Notes under the pieces: generated by a model
What the model saw: only the letters and a program-made list of their open reading frames with translations
Told to the model about the DNA's origin: nothing
Databases searched by the model: none
Made by a program: the position numbers and the translations under genes
NCBI RefSeq assembly: GCF_037198315.1
Contig: NZ_CP144913.1
Span: forward strand, 3,162,001 to 3,226,000
Direction: 5' to 3'
DNA: 64,000 bases
Source: Janibacter sp. A1S7
GTDB taxonomy: Bacteria; Actinomycetota; Actinomycetes; Actinomycetales; Dermatophilaceae
Shown here: one piece after another, positions 26,593-34,885 of the stretch
Position numbering within the stretch: the stretch's first letter is position 1
How the letters are laid out: every line of letters begins with the position of its first letter

Positions 26593-27690
26593 GTCCAGGA
26601 CGTGGAGGACGCGCGCATCGAGGACCCGACCGACGCACTGGTGCGGATCACCACCACCGCCATCTGCGGGTCCGATCTGCACATGTACGAGGGACGGACC
26701 GACGCCGAGCCGGGCATCACCTTCGGGCACGAGAACATGGGGATCGTCGAGGACGTCGGGCCGGGGGTCACCTCGGTCCGCACGGGCGACCGGGTGGTGA
26801 TGCCCTTCAACGTCGCCTGCGGCTTCTGCGACACCTGCCGGGCGGGCAAGAGCGCCTTCTGCCTGACCGTCAATCCCCCCGGTGCGGGCGGCGCCTACGG
26901 GTACGTGGGCATGGGGCCCTACCCGGGCGGGCAGGCCGAGTACCTGCGGGTCCCCTTCGCCGACTACAACTGCGTCCCCCTCCCCGAGGGCTCCGAGCAC
27001 GAGAAGGACTTCGCGTTGCTCGCCGACATCTTTCCCACCGGGTACCACGCCACGGAGCTGGCCGGCGTCCGCCCCGGGGACACGGTCGCGGTCTACGGAG
27101 CCGGGCCCGTCGGCCTGATGGCGACGTACTCGGCCCTGCTGCGCGGTGCCAGCCGGGTCTTCACCGTCGACAAGTTCGCCGACCGGCTCGATCTGGCGGC
27201 CCAGATCGGCGCCGAGCCGATCGATTTCACCACGGGGGACCCGGCGCAGCAGATCGCGGACGAGCTCCGGGCACCGGGGGTGGATCGGGGCATCGACGCC
27301 GTCGGGTACCAGGCCACGGCCGAAGGGGGCGACGAGCAGCCCGCGATCGTGCTCAACCAGTTGGTCGAGACGGTCCGCTCGACCGGGTCCATCGGGGTCG
27401 TCGGGCTGTACCTGCCTTCCGACCCCGGCGCACCCAACGAGCACGCCGCGAAGGGGGAGCTGCTCTTCAAGGTCGGGCGCTACTTCGAGAAGGGCCAGAC
27501 CATGGGCACCGGCCAGGCCGATGCCAAGCAGTACGCACACTTCCTGCGTGACATGATCATCGCCGGCCGAGCCGAGCCCGGCTTCGTCGTCTCCCAGGAG
27601 CTGCCGCTCGCCGAGGCCCCCGATGCCTACTCCCGGTTCGACAAGCGCGAGGAGGGCTACACCAAGGTGCTCCTCCAGCCCGGGACGTAG
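26593..27690 (+). CDS. fdhA: formaldehyde dehydrogenase-type gene, exon 2
   Basis: 365 codons continuing from exon 1 after splicing (DVA|VQDVEDARIEDPTDALVRI), total 378 residues. Zinc-dependent medium-chain dehydrogenase of the glutathione-independent formaldehyde dehydrogenase family: AICGSDLHMYEGR and FGHENMGIVED (catalytic zinc), CGFCDTCRAGKSAFC (structural zinc), VYGAGPVGLMATYSALLRGASRVFTVDKFADRL (NAD binding). Without splicing, translation could start only internally (GTG 26602) and would give an N-terminally shortened enzyme with no ribosome-binding site. Probably detoxifies formaldehyde or another short aldehyde. Confidence 0.85.
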   Translation, partial: VQDVEDARIEDPTDALVRITTTAICGSDLHMYEGRTDAEPGITFGHENMGIVEDVGPGVTSVRTGDRVVMPFNVACGFCDTCRAGKSAFCLTVNPPGAGGAYGYVGMGPYPGGQAEYLRVPFADYNCVPLPEGSEHEKDFALLADIFPTGYHATELAGVRPGDTVAVYGAGPVGLMATYSALLRGASRVFTVDKFADRLDLAAQIGAEPIDFTTGDPAQQIADELRAPGVDRGIDAVGYQATAEGGDEQPAIVLNQLVETVRSTGSIGVVGLYLPSDPGAPNEHAAKGELLFKVGRYFEKGQTMGTGQADAKQYAHFLRDMIIAGRAEPGFVVSQELPLAEAPDAYSRFDKREEGYTKVLLQPGT

Positions 27691-27766
27691 GTCGGAGCGG
27701 CCCGCACAGGTCGGCCCGTCCGGGTCAACCCGCGCGGGTCGGCCCACGGTGCGTAGGGTCTCGACC

Positions 27767-28501
27767 ATGTCCGACAAGACCCGCCGCGTCCTCGCGATCA
27801 TCCTTGCCCTGGCGATGGTCGGCAGCCTCGCCGCGGGCGTCATCCTCTCCAGCCTCGGCGGGGGTTCCGGCAACAGCGCCCCGGGAGCCGGCCAGAGCGG
27901 GTCGAGCTCGGCCCACGGTGACCCCCGCGAGGCCGAGGACGACATCGCACTGGCACGGCGTGACGCCGATGACCCGACGGCCATGGGGGACGTGGACGCG
28001 CCACTGGTGCTCATCGAGTACGCCGACTACCGGTGCCCGTACTGCGGGGTCTTCAACCAGGACACCCTGCCCACGATCGTCGAGGAGTACGTCGACACCG
28101 GCAAGGTCCGGATCGAGTGGCGCGACCTACCGCTCTTCGGTGAGCAGTCGAGCGATGCCGCTGTCGCCGCGCGTGCCGCCGGGAGGCAGGACCGTTTCTG
28201 GGAGTACCACGACGCGGTCTACGCAGATGCGCCCGAGCGCGGGCACCTCGAGGTCACCCGGGACAAGCTCCTCGCCTGGGCCGAGGAGGTCGACGTGCCG
28301 GACACGGAGCAGTTCGAGGAGGACCTCGACGACCCGCAGCTGCTGGACCTCGTCGAGGCTGACGCCCGCGAGGGCCAGCAGGTCGGCGCCACCGGGACGC
28401 CGACCTTCGTCATCGGCCACGAGGCGCTCGTCGGCGCCCAGCCGATCGGGCTCTTCCGCGACCTGCTCGACGACCAGCTCGAGGCCGTCGGGGTGCAGTA
28501 G
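27767..28501 (+). CDS. membrane-anchored DsbA-like thiol oxidoreductase
   Basis: 244 residues from ATG 27767. An N-terminal transmembrane anchor (residues 8-31, VLAIILALAMVGSLAAGVIL) is followed by a Ser/Gly-rich linker and a thioredoxin-fold domain with active site C90-P-Y-C93 and the cis-proline loop GATGTPTFVIG. Acts outside the membrane to form or rearrange disulfides. Close paralogue of the protein at 34103 (shared APERGHLE, QFE.DLDDPQL, VGATGTPTFVIG), but here it has no CcdA partner. Confidence 0.9.
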   Translation: MSDKTRRVLAIILALAMVGSLAAGVILSSLGGGSGNSAPGAGQSGSSSAHGDPREAEDDIALARRDADDPTAMGDVDAPLVLIEYADYRCPYCGVFNQDTLPTIVEEYVDTGKVRIEWRDLPLFGEQSSDAAVAARAAGRQDRFWEYHDAVYADAPERGHLEVTRDKLLAWAEEVDVPDTEQFEEDLDDPQLLDLVEADAREGQQVGATGTPTFVIGHEALVGAQPIGLFRDLLDDQLEAVGVQ

Positions 28502-28584
28502 CGATCGCCGGTCCCGGAACCGTCGAGACCTTCTCGCTGTCGGGCACCGGGCCTAGAATGAGGTGATCGACGAAGGAGCACCCG

Positions 28585-30273
28585 ATGCCCGACGATCACC
28601 GTCCTGACGGACTGACCAGATATTCCATCCACGCGTGGGACGACTCCTCGACCGAAGCCCTCTCGACCATCACGGCGCACCGCGGGGTCCGCGCCGGGAT
28701 CGCTCCGGAGGTGCACGACGTCCTCGACCCGGAGTCCGCTGCGCGGGGGTATCTCGACGACGCCCTGGCGAGTACCTCCCTTCCCTCCCTGACCGTGCCC
28801 GAGGTCGCCGGCACGCGGACCGGTTTCACCCCGATCGGCACCGAGACCGTCGCGCTCACCGGGACGCGCACGGTGAAGTTCCGTCAGGTCCTCCACGACA
28901 TCCCCGTCTACGGGTCCTTCGTCGTCGTCGAGCTCGACGGGGACAACGAGCTGGTCGGCATCGACACGACGACGGGACGACCCGAGGACGTGGACCCGGT
29001 CGCCACCATCGCCCCGGCCCGCGCCGTCGAAATCGCTCGCGAGGCGCCCGGTGGCTACTCGCCGGTGGCCACCGCGGTCCCCCGGCTGCACTTCTACTAC
29101 GACGGCGGGGAGGAGCGGTGGCGCTTGGTCTACCTGCTCGAGGACGTGCCCGTGACCACGTCAGGCGGGGCGACGGGGGCGGACCCTCCGGTCCCGGAGG
29201 CGCCCCACCTCGTGGACTACGTGATCGACGCCCACGACGCGTCCGTGGTCGATGTGCTGCCACGCACGCCCAGCCTGACCGCCGAGGGCGTGGAGCAGAC
29301 GGCCGCGGACTCCTACGGTGTCCAGCGGACCTTCGTCGCACAGTCGGAGCAGGAGCGGCTGGTGCTGCGGGACCCGGTGCACAACGTCGAGACCTTCGAC
29401 TTCGGCTTCGACGACCCGGCGACCGATGCCGACGCCCTGCCGGGGGCGCTCGTCGAGAACCCACCCGACTGGTCACCGGCGGCCGTGAGCGCCCACGCCA
29501 ACGCGATCGTCGTCTCGCGCTTCCTGCGCACGGTGGTGCTGCGCAACAACATCGACGGCCGGGGCGGGCCGCTGACCTCGACCATCAACTGCGTCGTGCA
29601 GTCCGCCAGCAGCGGACCGAAGGAGTGGGCCAACGCCTTCTGGAACGGCACGCAGATGGTGTACGGCCAGATCCGCAACGGCGACGACCTGCGCTCGCTG
29701 TCGGCGAACGTCGACGTCGTCGGCCACGAGATCTTCCACGGTGTCACCGGCTCGACCGCGCGGTTGGAGTACCGCGCCCAGTCGGGTGCGCTGAACGAGT
29801 CGTACTCCGACGTCTTCGGCACGATCATCGCCAACATCGGCAACGAGGATCCCCGCACCTGGGACTGGCTGATCGGCGAGAAGCTCTTCCCGGACCGTGA
29901 GGCGCTGCGCGACATGGCCGACCCGACCCGCTTCGACCAGCCGGCGCACATGGACGACTACCAGGACCTGCCCGTCACCCAGAACGGGGACTGGGGCGGG
30001 GTGCACACCAACAGCGGCATCCCGAACAAGGCGGCCTACGTCCTGCTCACCACCGAGGATCCCGATGGCACTCTCGCGCTCACGCCGCACGAGGTCGCCG
30101 CGGTCTACTACATCGCGCTGACCCAGCGGCTCTCCCGGACATCGCAGTTCGCCGACGCCCGGCGGGCGTCCGTCGCCAGCGCCCGCTCCTTCCTGCGCGG
30201 CAGGCCCCGGGACGAGCGGGACCGGAAGGTCGCCGCCGTGGGGGCGGCCTTCGACGCCGTGGGGATCGCCTGA
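28585..30273 (+). CDS. M4 (thermolysin-like) metallopeptidase without signal peptide
   Basis: 562 residues from ATG 28585. The zinc motif is H381-E-I-F-H385, with the third ligand E405 in GALNESYSD exactly 24 residues after the first His, as in thermolysin. The propeptide-like FTP/PepSY region (residues 40-230) is present, and the C-terminal M4 domain ends NSGIPNKAAYVLLTTED and beyond. The N-terminus MPDDHRPDGLTRYSIHAWDD is hydrophilic with no secretion signal, unlike classic secreted thermolysins. It belongs to the protealysin-like set thought to stay cytoplasmic or leave by another route. Confidence 0.9.
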   Translation: MPDDHRPDGLTRYSIHAWDDSSTEALSTITAHRGVRAGIAPEVHDVLDPESAARGYLDDALASTSLPSLTVPEVAGTRTGFTPIGTETVALTGTRTVKFRQVLHDIPVYGSFVVVELDGDNELVGIDTTTGRPEDVDPVATIAPARAVEIAREAPGGYSPVATAVPRLHFYYDGGEERWRLVYLLEDVPVTTSGGATGADPPVPEAPHLVDYVIDAHDASVVDVLPRTPSLTAEGVEQTAADSYGVQRTFVAQSEQERLVLRDPVHNVETFDFGFDDPATDADALPGALVENPPDWSPAAVSAHANAIVVSRFLRTVVLRNNIDGRGGPLTSTINCVVQSASSGPKEWANAFWNGTQMVYGQIRNGDDLRSLSANVDVVGHEIFHGVTGSTARLEYRAQSGALNESYSDVFGTIIANIGNEDPRTWDWLIGEKLFPDREALRDMADPTRFDQPAHMDDYQDLPVTQNGDWGGVHTNSGIPNKAAYVLLTTEDPDGTLALTPHEVAAVYYIALTQRLSRTSQFADARRASVASARSFLRGRPRDERDRKVAAVGAAFDAVGIA

Positions 30274-30486
30274 CCAGCCGTGGGGGTCACCTGACGAGGT
30301 GGGATCACCTGGCTACGTGTGCCCACGGAGTCGCAAGAGCCAAGCAGGTGCGACGTCACCCGCCGCCGGCGTCGGGCCGGTCGGGGGCGAAGGGGGGCGT
30401 GCCTGCGCCGGTCGGTGTGGAGCCGGGCGCAGGGTGGCCGGCCCGGCCCACTCGGTCTCCAGGAGCGACTGACTCTCGCTCCCGGC

Positions 30487-31740
30487 TCACCGATCCGCCG
30501 TGGTCCAGCGCGGCCGCTCACGCCCGCCGCCGTAGCCCAGCGGCACGCGCGGCGGACGGACGACCAGATCGGTGAGGAACATCCGTCGCGACAGCAGGAC
30601 CAGAGCTGCGGCGGCGAAGAAGACCAGGGCCGACAACCGCCACGAGGTCTCGTAGCCGAAGGCGTCGACGGCCATCCCGAAGAGGAGCGGCCCGGTCGCC
30701 CCGCCGAAGAAGGCGCCCGCCTGGACGTACCCGGAGGCCTTGGCCGGGGACTCGCGACCGATCCTGGTGACGGCGAAGAGGAACAGGCCGGGCCAGGACC
30801 ATCCGATGGCGAAGGCCACCAGGCTCGCCGCGACGTAGCTGGCGACGCCGGGCAGCGAGAGGGCCAGCAGGGCCACCCCACCGATGGCCATCTGGGTGGC
30901 CACCACGGGCAGGTTGCGTCCGTGGCGGCGATCGGCGAGCTGCCCCACCAGGAGCCGACCGACGACGTTCAGCGCGCTGCCGGCGGCCATCAGCCCACCG
31001 GCCTGTGAGGGCGTGAGCCCGACCTCGAAGCCCCACGAGGCGATGAAGGACCCCATCGAGTTGGCGGCGGCGCTCCCCAGTGCGATGGCGGCCGTGACCA
31101 CCAGCAGAGCCCTGACCGGTGGAGCATCCAGGCCGGCGCCCCGTGGCGGGGCAGCCGTCGAGCCGTTGCGCCCGGGGGCCAGCAGACCGGCGAGGACGAC
31201 GACGAGCCCGACGCCGCCCAAGGTCCAGTACGTCGAGCGCCACCCGAGCTGGGAGGTCATGGTCGGCACGGCCAGACCGGCCAGCACGATCGCCACCGGG
31301 ACCGCGGACTGCTTGACCCCGAAGCCGATGCCACGGCGATGGGCCGGGATGCTCCGGGACATCGCCAGATTCGCCGTCAGCTGGTGTGCGGCATTGGCGC
31401 AGCCGAGCACGACCATGCAGGCGACGAGGGTCAGCCACCCGTGGGCGAGCAGGGCCACCCCGACTCCCCCGACGGCCGAGAGCCCGCCGGCGACCATCGT
31501 CGACAGGCGTGGGCCCGCGCGGTCGGCCACTCCCCCGCCGAGAATCGCCACCAGGGAGGCGGCCGTGAAGAAGGCGGCGACGGCAACCCCGAACCGCTGC
31601 TCCCCGAACCCCAGCTCACGGCGCAGCGGCACCGACTGGGTCGCGAGGAGGAAGACCGGCACGGAGCCCACGGTGGTCAGCAGGCTGGCCCCGAGGACCT
31701 TCCACACCGCCGACGACATCACCACCCCATGATGCGACAT
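30487..31740 (-). CDS. MFS transporter
   Basis: 417 residues with about 12 hydrophobic segments. Starts at ATG 31740; ATG 31719 (MSSAVWKVLGASLLTTVGSV) is an alternative with GGGGTGGTG ahead. The loop GVADRAGPRLSTMVAG after helix 2 is the MFS A-motif, mirrored by QLADRRHGRNLPVV in the second half. Oxalate/formate or cyanate-type permeases look similar; no substrate can be given. Last gene of the leftward series that includes OsmC. Confidence 0.85.
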   Translation of the reverse strand: MSHHGVVMSSAVWKVLGASLLTTVGSVPVFLLATQSVPLRRELGFGEQRFGVAVAAFFTAASLVAILGGGVADRAGPRLSTMVAGGLSAVGGVGVALLAHGWLTLVACMVVLGCANAAHQLTANLAMSRSIPAHRRGIGFGVKQSAVPVAIVLAGLAVPTMTSQLGWRSTYWTLGGVGLVVVLAGLLAPGRNGSTAAPPRGAGLDAPPVRALLVVTAAIALGSAAANSMGSFIASWGFEVGLTPSQAGGLMAAGSALNVVGRLLVGQLADRRHGRNLPVVATQMAIGGVALLALSLPGVASYVAASLVAFAIGWSWPGLFLFAVTRIGRESPAKASGYVQAGAFFGGATGPLLFGMAVDAFGYETSWRLSALVFFAAAALVLLSRRMFLTDLVVRPPRVPLGYGGGRERPRWTTADR

Positions 31741-31838
31741 CCCCGGTCAGGAGCGTGGCCGCGTCCGGCGAGGAGGCTGCAGTCGTCGGGACCGCCCCAC
31801 CCCGGAGGCGGCGCGAAGGGGGAACGTCCGGCTGGCGG

Positions 31839-32285
31839 CTACGCGCTCACCAGCGCGGCGTCCACCGTGATCGTCGCTCCGGTGAAGAGCCGCGAGACCG
31901 GGCACAGCGCAGACGCGGACTCGACGATCGAGCCGAAGGCCTCCTCGTCGATCCCGTCGACGACGGCCCTGACGGTGATTGTCGAGGTGGTGATCGTCGG
32001 CGTCCCGTCGACCTCCTCCAGGGAGATGGTCGAGCTCACGTCGAGGCGGCTCGGCGGAGTCTTGTTCTCGTCCAGGGTCAGCGCAAGTGCCTGCGAGAAG
32101 CACGAGGAGTGCGCTGCCGCGAGGAGCTCCTCGGGGCTGCTCCTGCCGCCGGGCGCCTCGGTGCGCGAGCCCCACGTGACCAGCTGGTCGTCCAGGACAC
32201 CACTGCTGGAGTCGTGCAGGGTCCCGCGTCCGGTGGCGAGGGGACCCTCCCAGGTGGTCGTGACGGAACGGTCGGCGATGCTCAT
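31839..32285 (-). CDS. OsmC/Ohr family peroxidase
   Basis: 148 residues from ATG 32285 with GAAGGGATC upstream. Two reactive cysteines, in AAHSSCFSQALALTL and ESASALCPVSRLF, define the OsmC/Ohr fold, which reduces organic hydroperoxides with thiol cofactors in the cytoplasm. A palindromic AT-rich element lies 20 bases upstream, so induction by a MarR/OhrR-type sensor is possible, although none is adjacent. Confidence 0.9.
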   Translation of the reverse strand: MSIADRSVTTTWEGPLATGRGTLHDSSSGVLDDQLVTWGSRTEAPGGRSSPEELLAAAHSSCFSQALALTLDENKTPPSRLDVSSTISLEEVDGTPTITTSTITVRAVVDGIDEEAFGSIVESASALCPVSRLFTGATITVDAALVSA

Positions 32286-32304
32286 GCTGATCCCTTCAGT
32301 TGGT

Positions 32305-32332
32305 ATTTTTCCCACCGTACTCCGTGGAAAAT
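32305..32332. promoter_or_regulatory. AT-rich inverted repeat upstream of osmC
   Basis: ATTTTTCCCAC-N8-GTGGAAAAT: arms match except for one extra base on each side. It sits 20 bases upstream of the OsmC start in otherwise GC-rich DNA, a typical position for an operator overlapping the promoter. Confidence 0.4.
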
Positions 32333-32359
32333 GGCAACACCAGCCCTCGCCCCCATCAG

Positions 32360-32692
32360 TCAGGCGCAGTCGATGCACCGTCGCGCGGTGGGCCTGGCCT
32401 CGAGGCGCCCGGGCGCGATCGGACGGCCGCACTGCTCGCACGTGCCGTAGACGCCTCGGTCGAGCCGCCCGAGCGCGGCATCGACCTCCTCCAGGTGCGC
32501 CCGCCCCTGCCTGACGAAGGCGTCGACCTGCGAGCGCTCGAAGGCGATCGTCGCGCCCTCCGGGTCGTGCTCGTCGTCGGCGTTGCTCCCTTCGCTCGCC
32601 TCGACGAGTGCGGTGAAGTCGTCGGTGAGCACCGACAGTCGTTGGAGCGTCGCCCGACGCTCCTCGTCGAGGTGTGCCCGATGATCCGTCAT
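32360..32692 (-). CDS. DksA/TraR-type zinc-finger protein
   Basis: 110 residues from ATG 32692, its first base overlapping the stop of the upstream gene. A coiled-coil region (HLDEERRATLQRLSVLTDDFTALV...) leads to a C-terminal four-cysteine zinc finger CEQCGRPI...RCIDC. DksA/TraR proteins enter the RNA polymerase secondary channel and work with ppGpp; short versions may sense thiol oxidation. Placement at the end of a DsbA-CcdA operon is notable because the zinc cysteines could report the thiol state. Confidence 0.88.
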   Translation of the reverse strand: MTDHRAHLDEERRATLQRLSVLTDDFTALVEASEGSNADDEHDPEGATIAFERSQVDAFVRQGRAHLEEVDAALGRLDRGVYGTCEQCGRPIAPGRLEARPTARRCIDCA

Positions 32693-33216
32693 CAGCCCAT
32701 CATCCCGGCTCCGGCCCGTGAGCCACGGATCCGACAACCTCGCTCCCGACGCACCCGCACGACCAGCGCCCACAGGAGCACGCCGATCGCCGTGGCAGCG
32801 AGGAAGGGCTGCACGGGCGCGAAGTACTGCAGGGCTCCCGCGTAACCGAGCGCGATCAGGACCAGCTTGTTGCACACGGGGCAACCCACGGCGAAGAAGG
32901 TCGCGAATGCCCCGGCCATGCCCAGGCGGGAGCCGCGCTCACCCCCGTCGTCCGGGTCGCGACGGGCGACGTAGGTCGCGGTGACCAGTCCGGCCAGCAC
33001 CGAGGTGACCACCAGGACCGGCCACGCCCACACGGTCGTCGGGATCTCCCGGCTGAAGAGCGGGGTGGGGATCATCGCGGTCGGGACCGCCGTCACGATC
33101 ATCGTCAGGACCGCGACCCCCGCAGCGGTCCACCAGCGCCGGGCCTGCCACGTGCGCAGCTCGTCGAGGAACGACGACGTGGTCGCCTGCTCTCGGGGCG
33201 GGGTCAGGGTGTCCAT
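32692..33216 (-). CDS. membrane protein with CxxC in a transmembrane segment
   Basis: 174 residues, with four hydrophobic segments. Between helices 2 and 3 lies FFAVGCPVCNKLVLIALGYAG, placing a CPVC pair at or within the membrane, as in proteins that shuttle electrons to periplasmic thiol enzymes. No named family recognised. Sits 1 base after the ccdA stop and overlaps the DksA gene, so it is part of the thiol-redox operon. I infer a role with CcdA and DsbA in handling reducing equivalents or copper/haem maturation. Confidence 0.7.
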   Translation of the reverse strand: MDTLTPPREQATTSSFLDELRTWQARRWWTAAGVAVLTMIVTAVPTAMIPTPLFSREIPTTVWAWPVLVVTSVLAGLVTATYVARRDPDDGGERGSRLGMAGAFATFFAVGCPVCNKLVLIALGYAGALQYFAPVQPFLAATAIGVLLWALVVRVRRERGCRIRGSRAGAGMMG

Positions 33217-33217
33217 G

Positions 33218-34102
33218 TCAGTTCTTCCTGCTCATCGGGTCGGGACCGACGGCGTGGTCCCCCGTGTCGGCGGGGTCCACGGGCCGGGAGTCACGCCGCC
33301 CACTGCGTTGGCGCCACAGGGCGATCCCACCCAGGACCACGACAGTGGCGGCGATGAACCAGATGTCCGAGACCCCGGCGCTCCAGGTGCTCAGCGCCGA
33401 CTCGGCCGAACGCTGGGTACTGATCGTGAAGACACCACTGAGACTGGCGGTGCCCTCGGTGAGGATCAGCAGCACGCCGATGGCGATCGACAGGACTCCG
33501 GAGATGACCATCGCCCAGGTGTTGCGCCACGGGCCAATCGAGACCTCCTTGGGGGCGATGGCGGCCCGTCCGCGCGTCCCCAGACGCTTCCAGACCGCCG
33601 CGAGCACGAAGAGCGGGACGGTCATGCCCAACGCATAGAGGGCGAGCACGGAGCCGCCGTAGATCGGGCTGCCGCTCACGGCCGCCACCATCAGCACCGA
33701 CCCGAGGATCGGTCCGGCACAGACCCCGGCGACGGCGTACACCGCGCCCAGGGCGAAGACCGATCCGACCGAGGTGCTGTCGCGCTGCCGGCTGGTGGAT
33801 CGGGACAGTCCCGGCACCGGCAACCCGGACAGCTGCCACAGCCCCAGGAGGATGATCACGGTCGCGGCCACGGTCACCAGCGTCATCCGGTGGGTGGTCA
33901 GCAGGGAGCCGAGCGACCCGGAGAAGACCCCCAGGGGCACGAGCGTGACGCTCAGGCCCGCGTAGAAGATCGCCGTGCGACCGATGAGTGCGCTCGGGGA
34001 GGTGAAGGCGTAGGCGAAGAAGGCCGGCAGCAGCATCACCGAGCACGGACTCAGCAGGGTGAGGATGCCTCCGAGGAAGGCCCCCGTGTAGCCGATGTCC
34101 AT
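33218..34102 (-). CDS. ccdA: cytochrome c biogenesis / thiol-electron transporter CcdA
   Basis: 294 residues, with six or more transmembrane segments. The paired cysteines of the family are seen in GILTLLSPCSVMLLPAFFAYAF and AVYAVAGVCAGPILGSVLM. CcdA passes electrons from cytoplasmic thioredoxin to extracytoplasmic thiol proteins. The start is directly after the stop of the DsbA-like gene (34103), and the CxxC membrane protein follows, giving a self-contained disulfide relay. Confidence 0.92.
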   Translation of the reverse strand: MDIGYTGAFLGGILTLLSPCSVMLLPAFFAYAFTSPSALIGRTAIFYAGLSVTLVPLGVFSGSLGSLLTTHRMTLVTVAATVIILLGLWQLSGLPVPGLSRSTSRQRDSTSVGSVFALGAVYAVAGVCAGPILGSVLMVAAVSGSPIYGGSVLALYALGMTVPLFVLAAVWKRLGTRGRAAIAPKEVSIGPWRNTWAMVISGVLSIAIGVLLILTEGTASLSGVFTISTQRSAESALSTWSAGVSDIWFIAATVVVLGGIALWRQRSGRRDSRPVDPADTGDHAVGPDPMSRKN

Positions 34103-34837
34103 CTACTCGTCCTCGACGGCGGCGAGCTCGTCGTCGATGAGATCACGGAAGGTGTCCGTCGGCTGGGCGCCGACGACCCGCTGGTCACCGATGACGAAGG
34201 TCGGCGTCCCCGTCGCGCCCACCTCGGTGGACGCCTCGCGGGAGTCGGCCTCGACCTTCTCGCGCAGCTGCGGGTCGTCGAGATCCTGCTCGAACTGCTC
34301 GAGATCCGGCACGTCGGCCTCCTTCGCCCAGTCCATGATCTTCGCGTCGGTGATCTCCAGGTGGCCGCGCTCGGGCGCGTCCGCGTACATCGCGTCGTGG
34401 TACTCCCAGTACCTGTCCTGCTCCCCGGCGGCCCGGGCAGCCATCGCACCCTTGACCGACTCGTCGCCGAAGACGGGGAAGTCGCGCCACTCGAAACGCA
34501 GCGTGCCGCTGTCGATGTACTCCTCGATCAGCGTCGGCATGGTGTCGCGGGCGAAGGCACCGCAGAAGGGGCAGCGGTAGTCGGAGTACTCGATGAGCAC
34601 GACGGGCGCGTCGACATCACCCATGGCGGTGACGTCGTCGACGTCCCGGCGGACCAGCCCGACCTCCTCCTCGGTCATGCTCTCCTGGGCAGGTGACTGC
34701 TCCGCGGTCGCGTCGGCGGATGAGGAGGTCTCGGCGGACTCGTCGTTCCCCTTGGAGAGGAAGACCCCCGCTGCCAGCAGGACCACGACCGCCACGGCAG
34801 CGACTATGGTCAGGACACGTCGGTTGGAACCGGTCAT
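34103..34837 (-). CDS. membrane-anchored DsbA-like thiol oxidoreductase (operon copy)
   Basis: 244 residues. Transmembrane anchor (residues 8-28), an acidic Ser/Glu-rich spacer, then a thioredoxin fold with C89-P-F-C92 and GATGTPTFVIG. First gene of the operon with ccdA and the CxxC membrane protein. Very similar to the orphan at 27767, suggesting duplication within this region. The start at 34837 is 18 bases from a perfect palindrome shared with a divergent GntR regulator. Confidence 0.92.
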   Translation of the reverse strand: MTGSNRRVLTIVAAVAVVVLLAAGVFLSKGNDESAETSSSADATAEQSPAQESMTEEEVGLVRRDVDDVTAMGDVDAPVVLIEYSDYRCPFCGAFARDTMPTLIEEYIDSGTLRFEWRDFPVFGDESVKGAMAARAAGEQDRYWEYHDAMYADAPERGHLEITDAKIMDWAKEADVPDLEQFEQDLDDPQLREKVEADSREASTEVGATGTPTFVIGDQRVVGAQPTDTFRDLIDDELAAVEDE

Positions 34838-34854
34838 GACGACGACGGTACCTC

Positions 34855-34868
34855 AATGTATATACATT
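34855..34868. promoter_or_regulatory. perfect GntR/HutC-type operator
   Basis: AATGTATATACATT, a 14-bp perfect palindrome containing GTATATAC, which fits the GT-N-TA-N-AC consensus of HutC-type GntR regulators. It lies between the divergent DsbA-ccdA operon and the gntR gene starting at 34886, so it likely controls both. Confidence 0.75.
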
Positions 34869-34885
34869 TCAATCGGGAGGCGGAC

